Positions 50,985-61,626 of a stretch of DNA of 64,000 bases are shown piece after piece. The notes below the pieces were generated by a model that searched no databases, had not been told where the DNA came from, and was given only the letters and a program-made list of their open reading frames with translations. Position 1 is the stretch's first letter. Each line of letters opens with the position of its first letter. The DNA lies in the NCBI GenBank assembly GCA_027186245.1, contig CP114490.1:4975001-5039000 (forward strand), given 5' to 3'. The DNA comes from Coriaria nepalensis. Lineage: Eukaryota > Streptophyta > Magnoliopsida > Cucurbitales > Coriariaceae. The translations under genes and the position numbers were made by a program.

Positions 50985-51940
50985 TCAAATCGGGATCGGC
51001 CAACATATTATTTTAGCGAGATTAAATATGACACGATAAAAGCACGACATAGGTATGGTACGGCACGACACAGGTTAGTCGTGTCATGCCCAATTATGAG
51101 GGCACGTGGGACAACACGACACTGATTTTTCGTGTCGGCTCAGAGCGCGACACGAACCCAAAAATGCCTCCTAGTCCTAAGATATTTTTTTTTTGAAATC
51201 ATTTTGTATGTTGAAACCTTCCGATTAATATAAGATCTTATTTGGCTAAATAATATTTTTTACAGTTTATTTATAATTTTAATTATTAATAGTATTAATT
51301 TATAATTTATTAAGTAATGATTATTAAGCACGATTATTTATTTATTTTATAATATATAGTAAAATAATTTATTTATTTTAATGGTACTAACTTCTAATGC
51401 ATTAATAATCTAATTTCTTTGAATCAGACTCAATCATTTTTTACTTTATAAACTATCAGTTATGATATTATATGGGTCGAAAACTTCATCTACTTGTCGA
51501 GTAAACTATAAGTTATAATACTATACAGGTCGAAAGCCTCATCGACTTATAGTTTCTTGTTTACTCGACGGGTTGAAGGCTCTATCGATCTATCGAGTAT
51601 CATAATTTCTAGTTTACTTCGACCGGTCGAGTATCATAACTACTACTCTGCTAGCCTATGTGGCTATGAAGTGAGTAATAATTGAGTCTGATTTCTGAAT
51701 GTCTGATTCAAAGAAATGATATTGTTAAAGAAATGGGCCCACAGATCGAGCACGACACGACACGGCATGGGCCTACTGGCCGATACGACACGTTTATGGT
51801 TCATTATTGTGTGCATATCGTACCATGCTCTTATTTTTAGGTACGGGCACAGGCACGGGCCAATCTATGCCGGACACGGCACTACACGATTCGTGTCATG
51901 CCCAAGCCGAGCTGTACTGACATGATTGCCACCTCTAATA
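50985..51940. mobile_element. hAT-like non-autonomous element
   Basis: Both edges are rich in CACGACACG/CGTGTCGTG words in both orientations, unlike the flanks. The sequence CGTGTCATGCCCA appears at 51080-51092 and again at 51892-51904. The right edge read inward is TAGAGGTGGCAATCATGTC, resembling hAT (Sleeper-type) ends. The left end is degenerate and no 8-bp target duplication was confirmed. No transposase frame is present. Confidence 0.5.
51413..51717. mobile_element. Nested 305-bp inverted-repeat element (MITE-like)
   Basis: ATTTCTTTGAATCAGAC at 51413-51429 is repeated exactly in reverse complement at 51701-51717, and ATCAGACTCAAT pairs again just inside (51423-51434 with 51690-51701). 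The interior carries several GTCGA-rich inverted words. It lies inside the hAT-like element. Superfamily unknown. Confidence 0.65.
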
Positions 51941-52409
51941 GTAACTGACTTATGCTACAGTTCATATGGACCATCATTTATTTCGAAGTTTACAAAAAAA
52001 TTTAATATAATTAAAAAAAAAATTGAAGTAATCAGTCAAAGTTGATTGTCAATGATTGAATATGTATTTTGCGAAGGGTTAATTCATTTTTTTTAATCTA
52101 TATATACTTTAATTTTTAAGAATTTATCCCTCTATTAACTTTGGCGAACTTTTTATTTTATACATAATCGAAATTGAACTTTTTAATTCCTCGAATCACT
52201 TATTTTTAAAACATGATTGACATGATATTTTTTAAACACATCAACATGTATTCATGCATGACACTTGGAAAATAAGAATTATTAATAGGGTTTAATTCAA
52301 TATTTAGCCATTCCGTAGTTCGGTTTTTATAAATTCATTCCTTTGTAGTCTTCGACCAACTATTTAGTCTCTACGTAGTTATTGATGCCAAAATTATCAT
52401 TTTGGAAAA

Positions 52410-54645
52410 TGTTGATCCCTTATTTTGGGTTATTTTATATATTTTTTAGGAGTCAATCTATAAAATATTAAGGTATTTTACCTAGTTTTAGAGCTTTTCA
52501 ACAAAATAGGATGAACTTTTTACCAAATCATGGGGTATTTTCATAAATAGGAGGGGATCGTTCATAGGAAAGGAAGTTGACTGATTCAAGGGATTTTTTG
52601 GTAAGGTCTAAAGTCTGTTTGCAAAGGATGAAGACTTCCTGACATTTTCTAAAGACTTTCCACTAAGTTGCACATTTTTTGAAGGATTCAAGAAGAAAAT
52701 CCGAAATTCTAGGAGGATTTTTTCATCAATCAAAAGACTTTCTGACTAAGCAACAAGCCTTGCCACCTAAGTCTTTGAGGCCTATAAATTGAAGTCTCCA
52801 CGGAAGGAAAAAAAGTTTAGAAAAACAATAACAACCCATCCATAAAAAATAATAGAATATCATAATAACAACACAATCACCACCAATCAACCGAACACCA
52901 CTTTATCCTTGTCGACTTAAAGCCTTGAAAACAATCCTTTACCGCTTATTGTTACCACTCTATAGGCACTATCTCCCCTTGTCCTGTGGTACTCAGTTTC
53001 CAAGTATCAAAAAGTTGCAAGCTATCTCCCCCATTCTGCATTTGATGATTTTTTCAATCAACAAATTGACACATTTGGTGGAACCTAGCATAACTTGACA
53101 ATGTCTACCCATAAATTGTGAAGCTATAGTCTAGCCAATGGCCAAGTTGATGGTGATCTTCTGGAACCCTCTAGTCCATAGCCACATGGTTCTACTCCAC
53201 TTGAGAAGCCAGACACGGCTAAAGAGGAAGTGAATTCAGCGGAGATGAACTAACACATGGAGGAATAGTCCAATGAGGCTAACTTCACCCCATGTCCATC
53301 TAGCATTTGGCCAGCTCGGATTGTCTATCATGACAATCTTAATCGATATCTTGGTTGTCGAACCCCCTGAAATGACTTGAAAAAAGTCTTAAAAGAAATT
53401 AATGAACTCAGCAAAGGAAAAGACAAAATGTGAAAAATAAGACTTTGTCAATCTCCCTCCCGTTTATACTGGTCGGCTATAGATGGTCGATAGGTCATGT
53501 GGCCGAATTGGCCGCGTCGCTATTTCTTCATTTAATTTGGGTTCTTTTTTATATTTTTAGGGGTCAAGTTGTAAAATAGGAAGATATTTTACTTAGTTTT
53601 AGGGTCTTTCAACAAAATAGGAGGGATTTTTTTTTACTAAATAAGAAAGTATTTTAACAAATGGGAGAGGTTCATTTGTGAAAAGGGGAAGGAAGTTGAC
53701 TGATTAAAGGGGCTTTTTGTTAAGGAGGCCAAGAGTCTGTTTGCAAAAGAGGAAGGCTTCCTGATTTTTTTTAAAGACTTTCCACTGAGCTAGATGCTTT
53801 TTGAAGGATCACGAAAATCTAAAATTCTAAAATGATTTTTTTATTAATTAAAAGACTTGCCGACCAAGCAACAAGCCTTGTCGCCCAAGTCTTTGAGTCC
53901 TATAAATAGAAACCTCCACCGAAGGGGAAAAGCACATAACAACAATAACAACCCATCCATCAAACAAAATAGAATGACAAAATAACATCACAACCACTAC
54001 CGATCAACCAAATACCGGTTTATCTTTTTTAGCCCAAAGCCTTGAAAATAATCCTCTACAAATTGTTTTTCTTGCTTCGTAGGCGTTGTGCTTGCGTGAT
54101 TCACAGAGTATTCTTGATACGCAACCCCCCGTCCCTAAATAGCTTAGCAATTGTCCTTGAATTCGTTTTTCAATAAACTTAGTGTCTGTGTAATTCGTTA
54201 AGTATTCTATCATGCTTTTTCGCTTGTAATTCAAGTCAAATTCTTTCCATTATGGTAACAAGTCATTAGTTTTAATGAAATTATTTTACTTTACCATGTC
54301 ATTTAAATTAATGCACTTTTTATTTATTTATTTTTAATTTATATGTCATTTATTTTTGTGCATTTTATCATTATGTCTTTAATTATTCCGTACTTTAAAG
54401 TACCGCAAGTTAGATTACCATTCTTTTATTTTTAAAATCTTTGTATTTCTAACACGCCCAGACTCTATATTTTCTCTTAGGATAAAATGATTGAATTTTG
54501 CAATAGTAATTTGTCATTCACCATGTGTTCACATACTTTTCTTGTCAATAAATTGGCACATCACGGTGGGACGCAGTTTCCACGTGTCAAAAAGTTGCGA
54601 GCTATCTCCCCCCATTCTATACTTGCCGATTCTTACAATCAACAG
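52410..54645 (+). mobile_element. Short LTR-type element with a gag-start fragment
   Basis: A block at 52420-52960 recurs at 53530-54060 with strong similarity. Shared landmarks: GGAAGTTGACTGATT, AAAGACTTTCCACT, CAACAAGCCTTG, the TATA-containing CCTATAAAT, AACAATAACAACCCATCCAT and AAAGCCTTGAAAA. Each copy also has a distal part (TCAAAAAGTTGC(A/G)AGCTATCTCCCCC) near 53005 and 54580. The right copy carries about 480 extra bases. The roughly 450 bp between copies encodes a stop-interrupted stretch (EKPDTAKEEVNSAEMN) like a gag N-terminus. No pol. A deleted or non-autonomous element is inferred. Confidence 0.75.
52790..52799 (+). promoter_or_regulatory. TATA-like box in the left LTR copy
   Basis: CCTATAAATTGAAGTCTCCAC here matches CCTATAAATAGAAACCTCCAC near 53911 in the right copy. 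It is the expected U3/R promoter position, ahead of an A/C-rich leader-like tract. Confidence 0.45.
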
Positions 54646-55585
54646 TAGTCCAATGAGATTTTTTTGTTCCTATGATCGCATTTCACATAGTAGTTCTGAC
54701 ATGACATATTGACATAGTATGTACATCATTAAAAATATGTTTATTATTATTTCATCCTTAATAGTTTATTATTTATACTTTTCTTCCCTATTAATTTATT
54801 ATTTTCTTTTATGATCCAAATTTTATTTTTTTTTAAATGAAAAATTAAGGGGGGAAAAAAAGAAATTCAGTTTGTTTTTTCGGGAAAAATGAATTGAAAC
54901 AATTCATCTTTTTTTGAGAAAAATCAATCGAACCGATCTCATTTCTTTGTGGAATATCCAAATATAATCAAGTTTTCGTGAGAAACTCAAACATATCAAT
55001 TCTATTCTTTCTTATAAAGAATTGAATCAGATCGAATCTATTCTTCGTCACAAAGAACTGAAACATATCGATTCTATTTATCTTTCTTATTAAGAAGATG
55101 TTCTTGAGCTAGAATCTTAAAAAAATAAAATCAGACTAGACTTCGAAATAAGCTCGGGAGATATGGTTGAAATTACTTATTATTATTATAGTTTTTATAG
55201 ATAAAATGAATATAGGAGTCAATACTATTAAAGGAAAGAGAAAATAGAACGCATTAAGTTGCGAGTTAACCCAAAAAAAAAAGGGTAAAAATAGAAACAC
55301 AGCTTTCCCGCTTGGTTCAAGGAGTTCTAAATTAAGCAAAAATGCACACCCACGAAAGACCGTGGCATTCACTATACACCATTCACATCTCTCCCTATAT
55401 TAATCTCCCTTCATTCTCCCTCTCTTCATTCCTTATCTTCCTCTCTTGATCCAAATTATACGATCATTTGGGTTTCAGATATTACCTTTAATAAAAAAAA
55501 ACTCATGTAGTTTCTGAAAGCTCAATGATCTGATCATCTGGGGGCTGAAGAAAACCAAAAAAAAAAAAAAAAAAGGGTGGCGGCC
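54646..55585. other. Spacer upstream of the methyltransferase-like locus
   Basis: AT-rich DNA with repeated GAACTGAAACATATCGATTCTATT-like words at 54930-55080. A C/T-rich leader-like zone follows at 55380-55450. No gene seen. Confidence 0.55.
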
Positions 55586-55696
55586 ATGGGATTTGGGAGA
55601 TTGAGAGAATTAATTCTTCTATGGGATAGAATACGAAGCATACGCGTAGCTCTCCTGGGTGGAAATCACACCGCAGCCAGGTTTTGCACCCGCTGA
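55586..55696 (+). CDS. Upstream ORF, 36 residues, possible conserved-peptide uORF
   Basis: An intact 36-codon ORF starts in a strong context (GCCATGG) 217 bases ahead of the main ATG at 55803. The peptide starts MGFGRLRELILLWDRIRSIR and ends TAARFCTR. Arabidopsis loci related to the downstream gene (At3g53400, At5g03190) are listed as carrying conserved peptide uORFs (CPuORF46/47), which represses or tunes main-ORF translation. Assignment to that class rests on position and downstream homology; I did not compare peptides residue by residue. Confidence 0.6.
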   Translation: MGFGRLRELILLWDRIRSIRVALLGGNHTAARFCTR

Positions 55697-55802
55697 ATTT
55701 TCCATCTTTTTCGTCGCTGGAATATCTTTCCTCATTTTCTTTCTCGAGTTTTGTTTTTTCGTCTACCATGTGTTTGACCAACTGCCGCAAAGAGCGCCAA
55801 CA

Positions 55803-57055
55803 ATGGATTGGGCTCGCCAGAAGTACAAGACCAACCAGGTTCATCATAGAAGGAACAGCACCGGCCTTATTTGTTCTATCGATCTAACGGCGGTTCCGGT
55901 TGATCGACGTCCTTCTTTTCCAGTTTTGTGCTTCATTACCCGCACATTTATCCTCCTTTTGGTTCTTCTCCTATTGCCTATATTCGTGTTCTTTCTCCGC
56001 GATCAACCGAAACTAATTGTACCTGAATTCAATTCGGATTCTAAGTTCAGCGACATTGAGCAACTGAATTTCCTTATCCACGATTCAGCCGATGAAGGTC
56101 TTCTCAAACAAGGGCAGAAGGCCTTAATTTAAGCCCAACCAACAAGGCTCATTTGGTCCATGAGTTACAATATCTAGACAACGTAGAATTCATTGTTGAA
56201 ACAACCTCTGATTTCGAGCAACAAACTTCTTTCCCGGATGAAGAATTCGATTTCATCTTGACTTCTAGCTCAGTCAAAGTTGACTTGATTGACTGGGTGG
56301 TTAAAACCGGTGGGGTTGTGGCCGTTCCAATTAATACCAGCTCCGCAACGGCTTTAAGACAACAATCTAATTATAAAATTGTTTATCTTAGGCGCTATAC
56401 TTCTACGGTTATTGCTATGAGAAAGACCACTCCTAGTAAAATTGATAGTTATTAGATTGACAAATCATCCATGATTCGTTGAAAGCTTTTACCATTTTTT
56501 CATCTGAGATGAAGAAAAAAAAGGTCGCATTGAACGGTTTAGAAAATGCTTTGTTAGAAGCTCCAAGACGGTCATCGAGAGAAAAAAAAAAGGTGCTTGA
56601 AAAAATTCATGAATTTTAGGTTCTCACCTGATTTGTTGGGTGATTCTCTTGGGGGTTTTAAGCACAGGGTTTCCGTGAATGTTGGTTTGCAAGAAGAAAC
56701 CAAAACGGTTACGGAATGGTTTAACAGTAAATACCCAACAAATGGTCAGAAGATCGAGATTTATAATACGGAGGTGAATGCAAGTGAGAAGAAATCGATG
56801 TTTTCGGATTGGTTGATGAGGAATGTGAAGGAAGAGGATCATGTTGTGATGAAAGGAGAAGCAGAAATGGTGGAGGAGATGATAAAGAGGAGGACTATAT
56901 GTCTGATTGATGAACTCTTTTTGGAGTGTAAGAATAGATGGTGGCAAGATGGTAATCATTATCATTATAATACTAAGAGAGCTTATTGGGAATGCTTGGC
57001 TTTGTATGGAAGATTGAAGGATGCAGGAGTTTCTGTTCATCAATGGTGGGGTTGA
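55803..57055 (+). pseudogene. Membrane-anchored methyltransferase-like gene (At3g53400/At5g03190-like), frame-broken
   Basis: Four open blocks follow one another in changing frames. Block 1 (55803-56132): basic N-terminus, one strongly hydrophobic anchor (RTFILLLVLLLLPIFVFFL) and an acidic lumenal start. Block 2 (56153-56455): FDFILTSSSVKVDLIDWVVK and VVYLRRY-like sequence of a degenerate SAM-methyltransferase fold. Block 3 (about 56464-56600): KKVALNGLENALLEAPRRSS. Block 4 (56597-57055): PDLLGDSL, IDELFLECKNRWWQ, and the family C-terminus WECLALYGRLKD-GVSVHQWWG. Frame changes lie near 56129, 56455 and 56590, the last within an A10 run. Family function is unknown. It is either a recent pseudogene or carries assembly indels. 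Confidence 0.75.
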
Positions 57056-57992
57056 AGATTTTGGAGATTCTCTCTCTTTTCTCGTTTGATTTTTCGGCAT
57101 CTTATGGGATTAACCGAAGAAGAGAGTTAAGAATATAATAGTACTATAATTCTACCTTATTGTGATTCATATAAAATTTTCAATCAAGTTCTAGTGTTGT
57201 GTTTACATATTTGCATTAGGAGAGTGAGAGTGACTCTTCTTTCTGTTGCAATTTTTTGATTGACTGATACTATATTAATATGTGGGTTCACTACATGATC
57301 TTATTCTTGTTTTTATTGTCTCTACTTTTTAGTGTTAATTTCAATCAATTTGGCTACGACAAAGCAATATTTTGTAACAAGTTGCTTCAAAACTTTTAGA
57401 TTTGAAATCTTTTTTTCTTTTATTTTACTGACAAAAGAATTTATACACTTTATTATAAATGTAATTTCTTTTAAGATATATAAGAGATTATTATTTAGAA
57501 TATATCATATATTTTTATCTGCTCCGATAGATAAGAAAATCTTGATTTCGATGGGAATCCTAATTCCAAAGTTGCTGATAGTGCTTTAAGGTACATAAAA
57601 TTCCGATGGGAATCCTAATTCCAAATTTGCTCTTGCCCTAATTTTTGTAAACTTGAAAGGATGAAGTCGACCCAATAAAACATTGTAGAGTACTAAACTA
57701 GGAAAAGAATAAAATGGAGGGGACCAAATTGATGCTTGACCTAAATAATGCTTACAATGCGTAATAAAAAGCGAGGGAAATCACTCGGTCACTTTTCCGC
57801 CATTACAGTACGTAGCAAGGCTGCAATTTTACCCAAAATTTAGCTCCGCCGCAACGGTCTAATTTCGGATCCTCTCTACACAGCCTGCCTTCTTCTAATT
57901 GTAACCCCAAGTTGCAGATTTTGAAAATGCCATATAAATTCTAGATCCTCTTTCTAATTCCTTTCTTCTTGCTTAATTTTCTGTGTGCAGTG
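57056..57992. other. Spacer upstream of PSF2
   Basis: AT-rich. CGATGGGAATCCTAATTCCAAA is directly repeated at 57548 and 57603. The right end (57780-57990) is GC-richer and leader-like. No gene seen. Confidence 0.6.
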
Positions 57993-59586
57993 ATGGCTGG
58001 TCAATCTGATAACAGTCTCTCACTCTTTTCCGCTGAAGAGGTATCTCTCTCTCCATCTCCAGATCTCACGATCTCACTTGCAGTATAAAACTTTTCAATA
58101 ATTTTTCGAAAGTTGAAAATTTGAATATGGATTTCTGTTTGATTAGGTTGAGTTTGTAGCTGAGGATGAAATGATTGAAATAGTGCCCAACGTGAGGATG
58201 GATTCGCTCAATTTGATTTGTGTAGGTTTCCTGTACTCATCTTTTGGTTTTTTCCTGATAATTTTTTAGGTTTTGCTTAATTCCAGATCTGTCTCTGATA
58301 GGGGGATTATGGTCCATTCTCTCCCCAAGTTGTCGCACAAGTGCCTCTCTGGTTAGCAATTGCAATGAAGAAGAGAGGAAAATGTGCGATTCGGCCTCCG
58401 GAATGGATGTCCATTGGTAAGTTTTATGTTCGATAGTTGATTAGTGATTGAAACTGTAGCTCGAGTAAACTGGAATTTATGGGCCAAACTGAAATATCCA
58501 GTTCCAAATTCGGAGTTCAAATCGCTCGCCCAATGGACCCATTCATTCATCCATTGCAACTACGTTGTACTTATACTTGGTTTGTTGGCCAATTCAGCGG
58601 CGAACCAAAATGTTTAGAGGATAGAAATCTAGACATTTCTTTTGTTTATTGCAAATAAAGGAATAAGATAGCACTCGTTCTTCATCCCATTATCAATTCT
58701 TTTTGTCGTAGGACTGTGTTAAGATTCTTATTCTCTATGATTAAAAAAGATGAGAGAGGGAGATTAGGAATTAACTCGAGATAGTAGTCTCACACTCATT
58801 TTTCTGCATGGTGGGTAGACAAATTGACCCAGATTTTGGAAGCAGAACGTGAGTCTCAAGGAGCTTTTCAAATTCTACCATTCCATTATGTCGAAATCTC
58901 TAAACTCCTTTTTGACCAGTAAGCACCAAGAAAAACATCTTTATATAGGTTCATTTCCTTAACAGATTTTTAGTATATATTGATGTTATCTTTACTTTTG
59001 TTCAATAGTGCACGGGACGATATTCCTGACATATATATGGTGAGTTGGCAGTTACTCATCAGACTTCATATGCAAGCAATTTTATTCCTTTTTTTGTTTT
59101 TTTGGCAATGATAATTGAGTTTTTCTTATATAGGTGAGGTCTCTTATAGAGGATATCAGAGATGTTAGGTTTCATAAAGTTGAAACTAGTTTAGAGTCAA
59201 TCGATACACGAACATCTGCAGTAAAGGTACATTTCTAAGCAAGTATATATTGACTTTCAACTTCTTGATCCTGTGTTTTTCATTGATTCCATGATCTGAA
59301 ATATTTTGGATTTGTATTTGTAGATTAAAGATCTTTCAGCTATGGAGGTAAATATAGTTCGTCCGTTTGTTGGGAAAGCCCTACAGGCCATCTATAAGCA
59401 TGGTAATCCAGCTTTGGTCCCAGAAGAAGAGAAAATATCTAACAGACAGCCTCAAGAACCTGATCCTGGACAAAGGGTATGTCGCTTATTTGTTACTCTC
59501 CTTCGAATCACTTGTTCTTTATACTCGAGAAATGACATATTATTGAATAACTATTTGTTTTTCAGCGGATCTTGCGAAGAAGATAG
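57993..59586 (+). CDS. PSF2: DNA replication complex GINS subunit PSF2
   Basis: Eight small exons join in frame: 57993-58040, 58147-58221, 58302-58416, 58819-58918, 59009-59039, 59134-59226, 59324-59476 and 59566-59586. All have GT-AG sites; the product is 211 residues, the plant PSF2 length. PSF2 is part of the nuclear GINS tetramer (SLD5-PSF1-PSF2-PSF3), which with CDC45 and MCM2-7 forms the replicative CMG helicase. Diagnostic stretches are the start [19 protein letters not shown], then KKRGKC(A)[35 protein letters not shown] and [12 protein letters not shown], with [12 protein letters not shown] late in the protein. The last exon encodes only RILRRR. Start and stop are clear. Confidence 0.96.
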
Positions 59587-60256
59587 AAACTTTGCGAATA
59601 ATGATAGGTATATTTCCATCCTTGAACATTGTATCATAATCTAGCAAACAAGTAAGGAAATTAGATTTTTCTTTGACCAGATATTGACTCTTTTCTTCCA
59701 AAAGAAGAATTTTTCTTTATGGTTTAGTATTTCCTTGAAGTGATCTCACAATGTCTTAATCATTGAAATAAAAGACTCAAATTCGGACAAAGTAAATATT
59801 CATTACAACTTGTTTGATAATCATTTTATGGAGAAACAGGAAAACAAAATGGAGATGTCTATTTCTTTATGTCCATAATTACATTTTATCTCATCATCCA
59901 TCTATTTTGGGTTATGCTAACTGTTTAACATGAATGTGCTTATGTTTTGGCTTGACATTATTTAATAATCGATTTTTGCTGATAAGAAATTGCCCCTTTT
60001 GCTTCGATATAGCACTCATCTATACACCATTTGTTGCAAATTCAACAAATATATAATATATGAAGGTGCATGAAACTGTAGTAGGAAATAGAGAAAACAG
60101 AAGTAATGTAGAATACTAGAACCCATGGTATAACACAACATGAAACAACTAAGTACATCAACTACTAGGAACTTCACATAAGTAATACAATCTAGTAAGA
60201 TAGATCAATCACCCATATACACCATAGCTTTAAAGCAACAAAAAATCGAAATAAGT
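59587..60256. other. Convergent 3' region of PSF2 and the minus-strand PELPK-like gene
   Basis: No gene seen. AT-rich and holds both genes' 3' untranslated regions. Confidence 0.6.
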
Positions 60257-60610
60257 TCAAGGGCTAGTAGCTGAAGGAGGTGGGGAGAGAAATGGAATTG
60301 AAGGGAACAATGCTGGAATTGTAGAGATTGACGGAAAAGTTGGTAGTGAAGTTGGTAGTGGTGGCAAAGTGGCTTTTGGGATTGACAGTAAGGTGGGTAG
60401 GCTTGGAAGTGGCGGCAGGGTGGTGGGAAGTGGAAGCTGTGGCGGTTGTATGACTGTGGGGACTGCCGGTAGTGGTGGCAGTGTGACCTTAGGCAGAGTG
60501 GGTTGTGGTGTTGTTTGTAGAAGATGACGAGATGCTTGAGTGATATCAATTGAGGAGATTGATATGGCCAGTATAAGAATTGCTGAAATGAAGGTTTTGA
60601 GTGTGGCCAT
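60257..60610 (-). CDS. PELPK1-like secreted proline-rich protein
   Basis: Single-exon 117-residue protein. A signal peptide (MATLKTFISAILILAISISS, cleavage near residue 26) is followed by RHLLQTT and a Pro/Leu-rich region of LPPLP, LPTLP and IPKATLPPLP repeats, ending PSIPFLSPPPSATSP. Small cell-wall proteins of this class (Arabidopsis PELPK1) affect germination and growth; the precise function here is inferred. It lies head to head with the plus-strand paralogue at 61216, 605 bp apart. The TATA box lies about 87 bp upstream. Confidence 0.88.
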   Translation of the reverse strand: MATLKTFISAILILAISISSIDITQASRHLLQTTPQPTLPKVTLPPLPAVPTVIQPPQLPLPTTLPPLPSLPTLLSIPKATLPPLPTSLPTFPSISTIPALFPSIPFLSPPPSATSP

Positions 60611-60696
60611 TGTTCGATTGTAGTAGTGATTTTTTTTTATTTTTTGGGGGAAAAGAGTTGAAACTAGCTTTTAGATCTCAATGGGGGGAAGCTTTT

Positions 60697-60706
60697 GCTT
60701 TTATAG
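60697..60706 (-). promoter_or_regulatory. TATA box of the minus-strand PELPK-like gene
   Basis: CTATAAAAGC on minus, 87-96 bp before the ATG. A (GA)n tract (60718-60743) and a GGTGAACTA motif (60752-60760 region) lie just upstream. Confidence 0.6.
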
Positions 60707-60751
60707 AGGGAGGAGAGAGGGAGAGAGAGAGAGAGAGAGAGAAGACTGGGG

Positions 60752-60762
60752 TAGTTCACCTT
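60752..60762 (-). promoter_or_regulatory. AAGGTGAACTA box shared by the PELPK-like promoters
   Basis: Reverse complement AAGGTGAACTA corresponds to AAGGTGAACCAACAA at 60986-61000 and 63411-63425 upstream of the other two copies. Role unknown. Confidence 0.4.
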
Positions 60763-60985
60763 CTTATAGTTTAATTTGTTTATTAAGAAAATAAGTTTTC
60801 TTTAATGGAAACGCAGCTAAGTCTAGTTTTGGATCTGAAGTGTTAGGTTATCTAATTGACTTGGCAATTGAAAATTCAAAGTGAAGGTTTCTTGAAGAAT
60901 ATTACTCTGAGATTTGTTGGTCCAATTGATGTTCTGTAAGGAGATTAAGAGATGTGTCAATGACAACTTTATAAAATTGATAGGG

Positions 60986-61000
60986 AAGGTGAACCAACAA
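60986..61000 (+). promoter_or_regulatory. AAGGTGAACCAACAA box upstream of the second PELPK-like gene
   Basis: The 15-mer is identical at 63411-63425. An ATGGTGGCCAAATA block (near 61050 and 63473) and a TATATAAA box follow in the same order in both promoters, so the promoters are duplicates. Confidence 0.5.
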
Positions 61001-61104
61001 GAGATTCTCTAGCTTTTTTTTTTCCCACCTGTGTAGGACTACTACTTAATCATGGTGGCCAAATACCAACCAAAATTATCGACCAATTCGCCTAGCCTTC
61101 TACT

Positions 61105-61112
61105 TATATAAA
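61105..61112 (+). promoter_or_regulatory. TATA box of the plus-strand PELPK-like gene
   Basis: TATATAAA, 104 bp before the ATG, with an A/C-rich leader between. Confidence 0.65.
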
Positions 61113-61215
61113 CCCAACGCCATCCCCTTGCTTTCTACACACAAACCCACAAAATCATCCTTAGCTTCTTTAAACACTTCTAACAGAAACAAGTGATTCC
61201 TACTATCTAATAATC

Positions 61216-61626
61216 ATGGCCTCCTCACTCTCATTCATCATAGCCTTGACGGTTGCTCTAGCATTTTCAAGCATCAATGCAAGCCTAGCTGCTCGTAATC
61301 TTCTCCAAACTACTGCACCTAACGTGCCGGTTTTGCCTCCTTTGCCTAAACCAACAACTCTTCCACCTCTACCAACCATCCTGACATTACCAAACCCTAG
61401 TCCAAGTACTTTACCTTCTATCCCAAACCTTCCTCAACCTACATTACCCACCAGTCTACCCTCTTTGCCCAAACCGGCAGCCCTACCTCCACTTCCAAGC
61501 ATTCCTGCCGCTGGAATTCCTAACATCCCAGCACTTCCAAATATGCCCTCAATCCCTACCAACATCCCAATTGCATTCCCTTCTATCCCTTTCCTCTCTC
61601 CTCCACCTTCAACCAAAAGCCCTTGA
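61216..61626 (+). CDS. PELPK1-like secreted proline-rich protein
   Basis: Single-exon 136-residue protein. Signal peptide MASSLSFIIALTVALAFSS, likely cut near NASLA, then ARNLLQTTAPN and a repetitive Pro/Leu domain (LPPLPKP, LPPLPT, LPSIPNLPQP, LPSLPKP), ending IAFPSIPFLSPPPSTKSP. The C-terminal motif FPSIPFLSPPPS is shared exactly with the minus-strand paralogue at 60257, so they are tandem-derived copies in head-to-head orientation. Apoplastic or wall-bound location is inferred from the signal peptide and composition. Confidence 0.9.
   Translation: MASSLSFIIALTVALAFSSINASLAARNLLQTTAPNVPVLPPLPKPTTLPPLPTILTLPNPSPSTLPSIPNLPQPTLPTSLPSLPKPAALPPLPSIPAAGIPNIPALPNMPSIPTNIPIAFPSIPFLSPPPSTKSP

Noticed and set aside
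56624..57100. 158-codon frame antisense to the methyltransferase-like C-terminus
   Set aside because: The sense strand carries the conserved family sequence; the antisense is Ile/Pro/His-rich without motif.
60205..60549. His/Gln-rich frame overlapping the minus-strand PELPK-like gene
   Set aside because: Alternate-frame reading of the CC-rich repeats; the other frame has signal peptide and family C-terminus.
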